64,000 bases of DNA, taken from assembly GCA_963704545.1 (NCBI GenBank), contig OY969915.1, forward strand, positions 2,232,001 through 2,296,000, read 5' to 3'. Below are positions 51,512 to 59,827 of this stretch, one piece after another (positions within the stretch are counted from its first letter, which is position 1; every line of letters starts with the position of its first letter). Both the position numbers and the translations under genes were made by a program. The notes beneath the pieces were generated by a model that was not told the DNA's origin, did no database searches, and saw only the letters and a program-made list of their open reading frames with translations. This stretch comes from VRUE01 sp963704545 (GTDB lineage: Bacteria; Actinomycetota; Thermoleophilia; Solirubrobacterales; 70-9).

Positions 51512-52429
51512 ATGCCGGCCTCCCCCACCGCCACCCCGGAGCACATCAAGGACGTCAACACCCGCTATCACGACGCGGCCGCCGACGAGTACGACGCCAA
51601 GTGGGGCATCGACTTCGGCGATACCGGGCAGGAGCAGGTGCGCGCAAAGCTGCTCAAGGCACTCGGGGGACGCGACGGCCAGAGCTTCGGCGCCGGGCTG
51701 GAGATCGGCTCCGGCACCGGCTACTTCTCGCTCAACCTGCTGCAGCTCGGCGTGATCGAGAGCCTCACCGCCACCGACATCTCGGCAGGGATGCTGAAGC
51801 GGCTGGCGAGGACCGCCGAGGGCCTGGGCCTCGAGGTCGAGACCGCGCAGACGGAGGCCGAGGAGCTGCCCTTCGAGGACGAGAGCTTCGACCTCGTCTT
51901 CGGTCACGCCGTTCTGCACCACATCCCCGACCTCGAGAAGGCCTTTGCCGAATTCCGCCGCGTCCTGCGACCGGGTGGGGCGATCGCCTTCGCCGGTGAG
52001 CCCTCCCGCTACGGAGACCGCCTCGCGGCCCTGCCGAAGCGGACGGGCCTGCTCGTGGCACCGGCGTGGCGGCGCCTGGTCCGGGCGCAACCCCGCGCAA
52101 TCGCCGAGACCGAGCAGTCCGAGGGCCACAGCCTCGAGGGCGAGGTCGACGTGCACGCCTTCGCCCCCGCCGACCTGCGGCGCCTGCTGCGCGACGCCGG
52201 CTTCGAGGATCGCCACGTCGGCGGCGAGGAGCTCCTCGCCAACGCCTGGGGCTGGGGCCTGCGCACGGTCGAGTCCAGCGCCGAGCCCGAATCGGTCTCC
52301 TGGAAGTGGCGCAGCTTCGCCTTCCGCAGTTATCTGGCACTGCAGAAGGTCGACAGCCGCCTACTCGAGCCCCACCTGCCGGCCGAGCTCTTCTACAACC
52401 TGCTCGCCTCCGGCCGCAAGCCGGCCTAG
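51512..52429 (+). CDS. SAM-dependent methyltransferase
   Basis: 305 residues from ATG 51512. Motif I LEIGSGTGYFSLNLL, ATDISAGMLKRLA, and HAVLHHIPDLEKAFAEFRRVLRPGGAIAFAGEP are clear. Starts 28 bp from the divergent methyltransferase gene and overlaps the convergent cyclase gene by 4 bp. The substrate is unknown. The C-terminal half (about 190-305) is unassigned. Confidence 0.88.
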   Translation: MPASPTATPEHIKDVNTRYHDAAADEYDAKWGIDFGDTGQEQVRAKLLKALGGRDGQSFGAGLEIGSGTGYFSLNLLQLGVIESLTATDISAGMLKRLARTAEGLGLEVETAQTEAEELPFEDESFDLVFGHAVLHHIPDLEKAFAEFRRVLRPGGAIAFAGEPSRYGDRLAALPKRTGLLVAPAWRRLVRAQPRAIAETEQSEGHSLEGEVDVHAFAPADLRRLLRDAGFEDRHVGGEELLANAWGWGLRTVESSAEPESVSWKWRSFAFRSYLALQKVDSRLLEPHLPAELFYNLLASGRKPA

Positions 52430-53547
52430 TCGCCGGCGCGGGACTCGCCGCGGCGAACGCGGTAGACCTTGCAGCGGGATTCGAAGCCCTTGAGGCGGCG
52501 CTCGCCGGCGAAGGAGTACTCGAAGGCGTCGGGGGCCGCGTCCCTGGCATCGCGGTCGGCGAGGACGCTGCCCGGTTTGGCGATTCCGGTGATGCGGCTG
52601 GCGAGGTTGACGGGGCGGCCGTAGTAGTCGCCGGCCTGGGCGAGCGCGTGACCGCGGGCGATGCCGGCGCGCAGGCTCGGAAACTCCTCGCCCTCTTCCT
52701 CGGACGCCTCGACCAGGCGCAGCGCCGCGTCGGTCATCGCCTCGGCATCGGCGGAGACCAGCATCGCCGCGTCGCCGATCGTCTTCACCAGGCGCACGGG
52801 CGGCTCGGCCACCGCGCTCGCCATCTCCTCGAGCCGGCCGGCGACGAGGCCGAGTTCTTCCGGCGCTATCTCCTCGCCGAGCTTGGTGAAGCCGACCAGG
52901 TCGGCGAAGCAGACCGAGACCTCGGCGGTGGCACCCAGCTCGCCCGAGGCGAGGTCGGCGGTACCGATCACGTCGCGGCGGATCTGCTCGAGCAGGTGGG
53001 CGCGCTGCGCGTAGAGCAGGGTCGGCTCGAAGATCGGCAGCATGTGCTCGGCGGCGGCGGCGAAGCGAAGGGCCAGGTCGCGCTCGGTGTCGCCCGGCTG
53101 CATGAGGGTGCGCCGGATCAGCTCGCGGTTCGCGTCGGCGACCCGGGCCGTCCCCATGCCGATGGTCCGCGCCACCTGGATGATCCCGTCCTCGGGAAGG
53201 CCGGCGTCGAGGAAGGCCCTGACCCGGCGGGCGGCGTCGAGATCGGCCTCGTTCAGCGCCCGCTCGTCGGGATCGGGATACGGCAGTCCCAGGGCGGAGC
53301 TGGCGCGCTGCAGGAGGTCGAGGTCGCCGCCGGAGAGCTCGGCGATCTCGCGCGGCGTGTAACGGGCGCCGTCGCCGGCGATGCCGCGCTCGACCGGGAG
53401 CAGCGTGAGGCGCCCGGCCGCAACCGCTTCCCGAAGCTCCTCCAGCGGCACGCCTTCGCCGGCCAGCTGCTCGAGCAGGGCCAGGCGATCGTCTCGCGCC
53501 TCGCCCTCAACGCCCTCCAGCAGCCCCTCTGCCTCGAAATCGATCAT
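52426..53547 (-). CDS. Class III adenylate/guanylate cyclase (Rv1264-like architecture)
   Basis: 373 residues. The N-terminal ~190 residues are helical and acidic (ALLEQLAGEGVPLEELREAVAAGR), resembling the autoinhibitory, pH-sensing domain of mycobacterial Rv1264. The catalytic domain has VCFADLVGFTKLGEEI (first metal Asp), LVKTIGDAAMLV (second Asp) and PVNLASRITGIA (Asn and Arg). It makes cAMP, less likely cGMP. Convergent with the methyltransferase. Confidence 0.88.
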   Translation of the reverse strand: MIDFEAEGLLEGVEGEARDDRLALLEQLAGEGVPLEELREAVAAGRLTLLPVERGIAGDGARYTPREIAELSGGDLDLLQRASSALGLPYPDPDERALNEADLDAARRVRAFLDAGLPEDGIIQVARTIGMGTARVADANRELIRRTLMQPGDTERDLALRFAAAAEHMLPIFEPTLLYAQRAHLLEQIRRDVIGTADLASGELGATAEVSVCFADLVGFTKLGEEIAPEELGLVAGRLEEMASAVAEPPVRLVKTIGDAAMLVSADAEAMTDAALRLVEASEEEGEEFPSLRAGIARGHALAQAGDYYGRPVNLASRITGIAKPGSVLADRDARDAAPDAFEYSFAGERRLKGFESRCKVYRVRRGESRAGD

Positions 53548-53590
53548 GCCCTTGCCACCTTATTCGGCGTACCGCCGAGCAAAGTGACAA

Positions 53591-55096
53591 TCACACGGTT
53601 GCGACGGCGCCACCACGGCGCGGGTCGCCGCCACCGCCGAGCGCGCCGGTGGACGGATCGCGGGCCACCGCCTGCACGCCGCCGAAAAAGAGGTTGATCG
53701 CGGGCCGGTGCAGGACCGGCACGCCGCGGGCCTCGATCCGGGCCAGCGACTCCTCCTCGATCCCGGGCTCGGCCTGGACCACGCCGGCCTCGTAGTGCAG
53801 CCGCGGTGCCCGCACCGCCTGCTCGGCCGCCATCCCCTGCTCGACCGCGCGCACGATCGTCTGCAGGATCGCCGAGCGGATCCGGTTGGAGCCGGCGCTG
53901 CCGAGTCCGAGCGCGATCTCGCCGTCGCGCAGCACCACGGTCGGCGCCATCATCGAAGGGACGCGCCGCCCCGGCGCGATCGCGTGAAAGCCGAGTGGGT
54001 TCAGGTCCTCCTCCCCCAGCATGTTGTTGAGGATCACGCCGGTACCGGGCACGAGCACGCCCGACCCCGAGCCGTTGGAGCAGGTGACGCTGGCGCACAT
54101 CCCGTCGCCGTCGAGCACCGAGATGTGCGTGGTCGAGCCGAGCAGGTCGCCGGCCGCGAGGTCGAGGCCGCCGGGCTCGAGCAGGCTCGCCTCCAGCCCC
54201 TCCCCGTACAGAGCCTCGGAGAAGGCCTCGCCGCGGGCGTCGTTGGCGGCACCCATCGCGGCGACGAGCTGCTCGGGCCCGCTGTGCTCGCCCAGCCGCT
54301 CGAGCAGGCCGAGGCAGTAGGCGATCAGGATCCCCCCCGAGGAGGGCGGCGGGTTGGTCAGCACCTCGGTGCCCCGGAAGGCGGCGCGGATGGGCTGCCG
54401 CGAGATCGCCTCGTAACCGGCGAGGTCGCCCGGCCCGAGCGTGCCGCCGTGCTGGACCACGAAGTCGCTCAGCGCGGCAGCGACCTCGCCCCGGTAGAAG
54501 GTCTCCGAACCCTCGGTCGCGAAGCGTTCGAGCGCCTCGGCCAGCTCTCCGAAGCGGAAGAGATCGCCCTCGCGCAGCGTCCTCCCCGCTGGTGCGTAGA
54601 GCTCGCGCGTGCCCTCGAGCCGGGCGTGGATCGGCTCGAGGATGTCGAGGATGTAGGCCTGCTCGGCATTGACCGGCGCACCCTCCCTGGCGAGCCGCAC
54701 CGCAGGCTTGACGAGCTCGGCCAGCGGGACCGTTCCAAACCGCGCCAGCGCCTGCTCGAGCCCCGCGGCCGTCCCCGGCACTCCGCAGGAGGCCGGCCCG
54801 ACGTAGAACGTCTGCACCGTCTCGGCATCGAAGTGGACGGGAACCGGAACCAGCTCCGCCCCCCGCTCGACCCCGTCGGTACCGGGCGCGGCGACGAAGA
54901 AGTCGAGCAGGACCGTCTCCTCGCCGCGGTGGACCATCATGAAGCCGCCGGCCCCGAAACCGGTCAGGGGACTCTCGGCGGCGAAGGACGCGAGCACGGC
55001 GCAGACCGCCGCGTCGACCGCGTTGCCACCTTCGCGCAGGACATCGGCACCCGCCTCGGCGGTGACCGGGTGCCCCGCGGCGACGACCCCGCTCAT
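53591..55096 (-). CDS. Gamma-glutamyltransferase
   Basis: 501 residues from ATG 55096. AGHPVTAEAGADVLREGGNAVDAAVA-like start, ESPLTGFGAGGFMMV, and the autocleavage/nucleophile region GSTTHISVLDGDGM are present. The family uses glutathione or poly-gamma-glutamyl compounds. It has no evident signal peptide at this start, unlike periplasmic forms. It is not overlapped with ftsZ (25 bp apart). Confidence 0.92.
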   Translation of the reverse strand: MSGVVAAGHPVTAEAGADVLREGGNAVDAAVCAVLASFAAESPLTGFGAGGFMMVHRGEETVLLDFFVAAPGTDGVERGAELVPVPVHFDAETVQTFYVGPASCGVPGTAAGLEQALARFGTVPLAELVKPAVRLAREGAPVNAEQAYILDILEPIHARLEGTRELYAPAGRTLREGDLFRFGELAEALERFATEGSETFYRGEVAAALSDFVVQHGGTLGPGDLAGYEAISRQPIRAAFRGTEVLTNPPPSSGGILIAYCLGLLERLGEHSGPEQLVAAMGAANDARGEAFSEALYGEGLEASLLEPGGLDLAAGDLLGSTTHISVLDGDGMCASVTCSNGSGSGVLVPGTGVILNNMLGEEDLNPLGFHAIAPGRRVPSMMAPTVVLRDGEIALGLGSAGSNRIRSAILQTIVRAVEQGMAAEQAVRAPRLHYEAGVVQAEPGIEEESLARIEARGVPVLHRPAINLFFGGVQAVARDPSTGALGGGGDPRRGGAVATV

Positions 55097-55121
55097 GAGC
55101 CGGGCCCCGAGCAGAGGCCCC

Positions 55122-56534
55122 CTACCCGGGGAGGAACTCGGGGACTTCCAGCGCGCCGAGCTCGCCGGCCTTCTCGGAGCGCGGCGGGCGGCCTCGGCCA
55201 CTGTCCGCCGTGCGGCGGATCGTCGGCTCGGCGACGTTCCGCCTCGGGGCCGCGCGGCCGTCGAAGCGGGTGGCGACGACGGTCACCCAAACCTGGTCCT
55301 TGAGCTCCTCGTCGACGTTGGCGCCGAAGATGATGTTGGCGTCGGGGTGGGCTGCCTCGCCGACCAGTTTGGCGGCCTCGCTGACCTCGACCAGGGAGAG
55401 GTCGGATCCGCCGGTGATCGAGAGCAGAATCGCCCGCGCGCCCTCCATCGAGGTCTCGAGCAGGGGCGAGGAAATCGCTTTTTCGGCCGCCAGCACCGCC
55501 CGGTCGTTGCCGTGGCCCATGCCGATGCCGAGCAGCGCCCGGCCGGCTTCGGACATGATCGTGCGCACGTCTGCGAAGTCGAGGTTGATCACGGCGGGAA
55601 GGGTGACCAGGTCGGAAACGCCCTGGACGCCCTGGCGCAGGACGTCGTCGGCGACCTGGAAGGCCTCGACCATCGAGGTCTGCTGGTCGAGCACCTCGAG
55701 CAGGCGGTCGTTGGGGACGACGATCAGGGTGTCGACCTCCGCCGCCAGTTCCTCGATGCCCTTGTTGGCCTGGTTGCCACGGCGGCTGCCCTCGAAGCTG
55801 AACGGCTTGGTGACGATGCCGACGGTGAGGGCGCCCACCTCGCGGGCGAGGCGGGCGATGACCGGGGCGGCGCCCGTGCCGGTGCCGCCGCCGGCGCCGG
55901 CGGCGACGAAGACCATGTCGGAGCCCTTCAGCAGGCGCTTGATCTTGTCCTGCTCCTCGAAGGCGGAACGGTGGCCGAGCTCAGGATCGGCGCCGGCGCC
56001 GAGGCCGCGCGTCTGCTCTTCGCCGATGTGAACGGTGACGTCGGCCATGCAGAGCTGCAGCGACTGAAGATCGGTGTTGACCGCCATGAACTCGACCCCG
56101 GGAATCCGGGCCTCGACCATGCGATTCACAGCATTGACGCCGCCACCGCCAACGCCCACGACGCGGATGACCGGCTGATGCGGCTCGCCACTCCCTGGCG
56201 GCTCGTACTCCGGCTCCTCCCGCCCGTACCGAGGAGCTTCGACCACCGGCTCGATCTCTCTGCGCTGCCTGGGCTCCTCGGAGAAGACCCTTTTAAGCCT
56301 CTCGGGAGGCGTCTCAGAGGACTCCTCCGGGCCCTGCTCGTGAGCCGAATCCGCGTCTCCCGCGGGTGGCGCTGTAGGGGGAACCGCCCCCGAGGAAGCT
56401 TTAGCTACCGCAGGGGGCGGTGGGTCCCCTGCAGCGACAGGACCCGCGGGCTCCTCGCCGTCCTCGGCCGTCGACCGGAAAAGATCGGAAAGAGGCCCCT
56501 CACGCATGCTGGCCCGCTTATTGCGACGACTCAT
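55122..56534 (-). CDS. ftsZ: Cell division protein FtsZ with ~120-residue N-terminal extension
   Basis: 470 residues. The tubulin fold begins only at about residue 121 (PVIRVVGVGGGGVNAVNRMV); the signature GGGTGTG is at 215-221 and the C-terminal peptide reads LEVPEFLPG, close to the usual DVPDFL. Normal FtsZ begins within ~10-15 residues of that point. The extension is disordered and includes palindromic element copy C (residues 29-59, PAGPVAAGDPPPPAVAKASSG). The ATG overlaps the ParA gene by 17 bp. The gene lies outside a dcw cluster. An upstream start artefact is possible. Confidence 0.93.
   Translation of the reverse strand: MSRRNKRASMREGPLSDLFRSTAEDGEEPAGPVAAGDPPPPAVAKASSGAVPPTAPPAGDADSAHEQGPEESSETPPERLKRVFSEEPRQRREIEPVVEAPRYGREEPEYEPPGSGEPHQPVIRVVGVGGGGVNAVNRMVEARIPGVEFMAVNTDLQSLQLCMADVTVHIGEEQTRGLGAGADPELGHRSAFEEQDKIKRLLKGSDMVFVAAGAGGGTGTGAAPVIARLAREVGALTVGIVTKPFSFEGSRRGNQANKGIEELAAEVDTLIVVPNDRLLEVLDQQTSMVEAFQVADDVLRQGVQGVSDLVTLPAVINLDFADVRTIMSEAGRALLGIGMGHGNDRAVLAAEKAISSPLLETSMEGARAILLSITGGSDLSLVEVSEAAKLVGEAAHPDANIIFGANVDEELKDQVWVTVVATRFDGRAAPRRNVAEPTIRRTADSGRGRPPRSEKAGELGALEVPEFLPG
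56359..56450. repeat. Palindromic element, copy C (inside ftsZ coding sequence)
   Basis: 92 nt. Outer arms CCCGCGGGT/ACCCGCGGG, then CGCTGTAGGGG/CCCCTGCAGCG (one G:T-type pair), ACCGCCCCC/GGGGGCGGT, and an AGCT-TT-AGCT tip in which both sides changed relative to the CGCT/AGCG of other copies. Confidence 0.93.
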
Positions 56535-57690
56535 GCTCCAAGACCTCCTTCGCCAACTCCCGGTAGTAGTTCGCGGCGCTGCTGGCAGAATCGTACTTGA
56601 GCACGCTGGCGCCTTTCACGGGCGCCTCGGCGAATTTGATCGTCTTGCGGATGCGGGACCTGAAGACGAGCTCGCCGAAGTTCTCCTCGAGGATCTCCAC
56701 CGCCTCCTTGGCGTGAACCGTCCGCGAGTCGAGCATGGTCGGCAGGATGCCCTCGATCCGGACGTCGGGGTTGAGGTTCTCCTGGATCATCTTCAGCGTG
56801 TTCTGGAGCTGGACCAGCCCGCGCATCGAGAGATACTCGCACTGCACGGGGACGATCACCTTGTTCGCCGCGGTCAGCGCGTTGATCGTCAACAGACCGA
56901 GGCTGGGCGGCGTGTCGATGCAGACGAAGTCGTAGTTGCCGATGACCTCTTTCAGCGCCTTCTCCAGCGAGCGCTCGCGGCCGATCTTGGTGCTCATCGC
57001 GATCTCCGCCCCGGCCAGGTCGATCGAGGCGACCGCGATGTCGATCTCGCGCTTCTGGATGATCTCCGAGATCGGCATGTCGTGGACGAGCACGTCGTAG
57101 AGGCTCTTCTCCACCTTGTCCGGATCGATCCCCTGGCTCATCGTCAGGTTCCCCTGCGGATCCAGGTCGATGCACAGCACCCGGTACCCGGACTCCGCAA
57201 AGGCCACGGCAAGGTTCAAAGTCGTAGTCGTCTTCGCGACCCCGCCCTTCTGGTTCGCAAAGGCAATCACCTCAGCATGCTTAACCGGCGCCTCAGGCTC
57301 AGCCCGCTCAGCTACAACCTCGTGCCTGGACGGCGCCAGCAGATCCCGAGGCATAAACCTCTCCGCCTCATCACCGTCAGTGTCAGAGTGCCGCTCCTCA
57401 GCTACAGCTGCCGCGGCGCCTCGACCTTCAGAAGCTCCAACTGCGTCGGCGGCGGGCCGTGTCTCTTCCTCCGCCTCTCCGGCGGGTGGCGTCGTAGGGG
57501 GGACCGCCCCCGAGGACGCTTTAGCGACCGCAGGGGGCGGTGGGTCCCCTACGGCGACAGGACCCGCCGGCGACTCCGGCTCAGAACGCTCAGGCACCGC
57601 CTCCTCCATCCGCTCCAGCTCCTCGACAATCGGATGCGGATCATCGACAGGCTTTGACATGAACTTGCTCTTGCGGCTCAGGAATCCCAT
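56518..57690 (-). CDS. ParA/Soj family partitioning ATPase with N-terminal extension
   Basis: 390 residues. The deviant Walker A FANQKGGVAKTTTTLN is at about 144-159 (KGGVAKTT), followed by DLDPQGNLTMSQGI and IDTPPSLGLLTINAL. ParA normally begins at that Walker box; here there is a disordered ~135-residue extension containing palindromic element copy D (residues 41-71). Overlaps ftsZ by 17 bp, so the pair is co-transcribed. It would position chromosomes or division sites; the ParB partner is not in the window. Confidence 0.92.
   Translation of the reverse strand: MGFLSRKSKFMSKPVDDPHPIVEELERMEEAVPERSEPESPAGPVAVGDPPPPAVAKASSGAVPPTTPPAGEAEEETRPAADAVGASEGRGAAAAVAEERHSDTDGDEAERFMPRDLLAPSRHEVVAERAEPEAPVKHAEVIAFANQKGGVAKTTTTLNLAVAFAESGYRVLCIDLDPQGNLTMSQGIDPDKVEKSLYDVLVHDMPISEIIQKREIDIAVASIDLAGAEIAMSTKIGRERSLEKALKEVIGNYDFVCIDTPPSLGLLTINALTAANKVIVPVQCEYLSMRGLVQLQNTLKMIQENLNPDVRIEGILPTMLDSRTVHAKEAVEILEENFGELVFRSRIRKTIKFAEAPVKGASVLKYDSASSAANYYRELAKEVLEHESSQ
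57479..57570. repeat. Palindromic element, copy D (inside parA coding sequence)
   Basis: 92 nt. Outer arms CCGGCGGGT/ACCCGCCGG, stem CGTCGTAGGGG/CCCCTACGGCG (one T-G pair), ACCGCCCCC/GGGGGCGGT and CGCT-TT-AGCG tip. Same orientation as copies A and C. Confidence 0.93.
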
Positions 57691-58676
57691 TGCGCGGGTA
57701 TTCGCATGACCGCTCCCTTTTCCTGCCGGCCTCGAAAATTGCTAGGAATCACCCGGTAACCGAACTTCTCGACAAGCGACTGGTCTTCGTCACCGGCAAG
57801 GGCGGAGTCGGCAAGACCACGGTCGCGGTGGCGCTGGGCCTGCGCGCCGCCGCCGAAGGCAAGCGCACGATCGTCTGCGAGGTATCCGCGCAGGAGAACG
57901 CCTCGCGCATCTTCGAGCACACCGAAGTCGGCTTCCACGAGGTCGAGATGGCGGAGAACCTCTGGTCGATCTCGATCGACCCCGACGAGTCGATGCGCGA
58001 GTACGTGCTGCTGCAACTGAAGGTGAGGGCGATGCGCGACATGCTCTTCCGCAGCCGCATCTTCAACTACCTCGCCGCCGCCACGCCGGGGCTGAAGGAG
58101 CTGGTGACGATCGGCAAGATCTGGGAGCTGGCCCAGCTCGACCGCAAGGTGAAGAAGGGGCGCAAGTACGACCTGGTGATCGTCGACGCACCCGCCACCG
58201 GCCACGGGATCGGCTTCCTGCAGACGCCCCGCACCTTCGCCGCGATCGCCCGCGTCGGCCCGATCCACTCCCAGGCCCAGCAGCTCGACCGCCTGATCAC
58301 CGACCACGCGCACACCGGCGTCGCGATCGTCTCCCTGCCCGAGGAGATGCCGGTCAACGAGTCGGCGACTCTGGAGCGCGACCTCCGCGACGAGGTCGGC
58401 GTCGCGGTCGACCGCATCTACATGAACGGTCTTTACCCGGAGCGCTTCTCGCCCGAGGAGGCCGAACGGCTGGCCGAGCTGGCCGGCGGCGAGAACGGTT
58501 CCGCGCGCGCGGCGGCGCGCGCGGCTGTCTCCGAGCACAACCGCGCCCGCTCGCAGCGCGCCCAGCTCGCCCGCCTGCGCCGCCGGGTCGAGGCCCCGGT
58601 CAAGACCCTGCCCTTCCTCTTCGAGCCCGAGCTCGGCGTCGAGGCGGCCGAGCGGCTGGCGAGGAGGCTCGGCTGA
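57690..58676 (+). CDS. ArsA/Get3-like ATPase (BagA/Rv3679-type)
   Basis: Up to 328 residues from a TTG at 57690 whose first base is also the first base of the divergent parA start codon, so the true start is doubtful; the homologous part begins near 57756 (VTELLDKRLVFVTGKGG). The P-loop is GKGGVGKTT, with CEVSAQENAS and VIVDAPATGHGIGFL after it. Pairs with the next ArsA-like gene through a TGATG overlap. In mycobacteria Rv3679/Rv3680 form a complex needed for stress tolerance. Confidence 0.88.
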   Translation: MRGYSHDRSLFLPASKIARNHPVTELLDKRLVFVTGKGGVGKTTVAVALGLRAAAEGKRTIVCEVSAQENASRIFEHTEVGFHEVEMAENLWSISIDPDESMREYVLLQLKVRAMRDMLFRSRIFNYLAAATPGLKELVTIGKIWELAQLDRKVKKGRKYDLVIVDAPATGHGIGFLQTPRTFAAIARVGPIHSQAQQLDRLITDHAHTGVAIVSLPEEMPVNESATLERDLRDEVGVAVDRIYMNGLYPERFSPEEAERLAELAGGENGSARAAARAAVSEHNRARSQRAQLARLRRRVEAPVKTLPFLFEPELGVEAAERLARRLG

Positions 58677-59827
58677 TGCCCCACGTCGGCGAGATCCTCG
58701 AGCACAAGGACATCTGCATCTGCGCCGGCTCGGGCGGGGTCGGCAAGACGACGACCTCCGCGGCGATTGCAACGGGCATGGCCGCAAGTGGGCTGAAGGT
58801 CTGCGTGCTGACGATCGACCCGGCAAAGCGGCTCGCCGACTCGCTCGGCCTGAAGGAGCTGGGCAACGAGGCCAGGAAGGTCGACCCGGCGCTGTTCGAG
58901 CGCCACGGGATCGAGATCAAGGGCGAGCTGTGGGCGATGATGCTCGACGCCAAGGCCACCTTCGACGAGCTCGTCGCCCGGCAGGCGCCCGACGAGGAGG
59001 CGCGCGACAGGGTCCTCGGCAACCGCATCTACCAGCAGATCTCCAGCGCCCTGGCCGGCTCGCAGGAGTACATGGCGATGGAGAAGCTCTTCGAGCTGCA
59101 CACCGAGGGCCGCTTCGACCTGCTCGTCCTCGACACGCCGCCGACCCGCAACGCGCTCGACTTCCTCGACGCGCCACGGCGGCTCACCCAGTTCATCGAA
59201 GGCCGCTCGCTGCGCGTCTTCATGCGCCCGACCGGGCTCGCCGCCAAGGTCGCCGGCCGCGGCGCCTCGGTTGCCCTGTCGGTCTTCAAGCGCATCGTCG
59301 GCTTCGACCTGCTCGCCGACCTGGCCGAGTTCTTCAACGCCTTCAGCGGCATGGTCGACGGCTTCCAGGCCCGCGCCAAGCGGGTCAACAGCCTGCTGGC
59401 GGACAGCCGCACCTGCTTCCTCGTCGTCTGCGGACCGCAGGGCGAGCCGGTCGACGAGGCCGTCTACTTCCACCGCAAGCTGGTCGAGGCGAAGCTGCCC
59501 TTCGGCGGCGTCATCGTCAACAAGGTCCACTACCCGGCCGAGCGCCTGCGCGGCGACGGCGCCGACCTGGAGGCGGAGCTGGCCGAGAAGCTGGGCGATG
59601 AGAACCTCGCCGGCCGGGTCGCCGAGAACTTCGCCGACTACCAGGCGCTCGCCGAGCGCGATGCCCGCAACATCGAGCGCCTGGCGAAGGAGCTGCGGAC
59701 CAGCGGCGTGATCCGCGTCCCCTACCTCGACGAGGACGTGCACGACCTCGCCGGCCTGGCCGAGATCAACCGCTACCTGTTCGCTTCCAGCGAGGAACGA
59801 ATCGAAATAGCTGCCGGCCAGGCCTAG
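58676..59827 (+). CDS. ArsA/Get3-like ATPase (BagB/Rv3680-type)
   Basis: 383 residues. The P-loop is GSGGVGKTT: the first lysine of the deviant Walker A is replaced by Ser, as in Rv3680. TIDPAKRLADSLGL and LLVLDTPPTRNALDFLDAPRRL follow. It probably forms a heterodimer with the upstream protein. The last residues overlap the convergent unknown gene by 4 bp. Confidence 0.9.
   Translation: MPHVGEILEHKDICICAGSGGVGKTTTSAAIATGMAASGLKVCVLTIDPAKRLADSLGLKELGNEARKVDPALFERHGIEIKGELWAMMLDAKATFDELVARQAPDEEARDRVLGNRIYQQISSALAGSQEYMAMEKLFELHTEGRFDLLVLDTPPTRNALDFLDAPRRLTQFIEGRSLRVFMRPTGLAAKVAGRGASVALSVFKRIVGFDLLADLAEFFNAFSGMVDGFQARAKRVNSLLADSRTCFLVVCGPQGEPVDEAVYFHRKLVEAKLPFGGVIVNKVHYPAERLRGDGADLEAELAEKLGDENLAGRVAENFADYQALAERDARNIERLAKELRTSGVIRVPYLDEDVHDLAGLAEINRYLFASSEERIEIAAGQA

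Noticed and set aside
22012..57570. Palindromic elements as a CRISPR array
   Set aside because: Copies are dispersed over 35 kb, differ in orientation, and there are no spacers or cas genes.
57690..57756. Certain translation of the first 22 codons of the ArsA-like gene
   Set aside because: The TTG coincides with the divergent parA start codon and no ribosome site precedes it; the real start may be a rare codon nearer to 57756.
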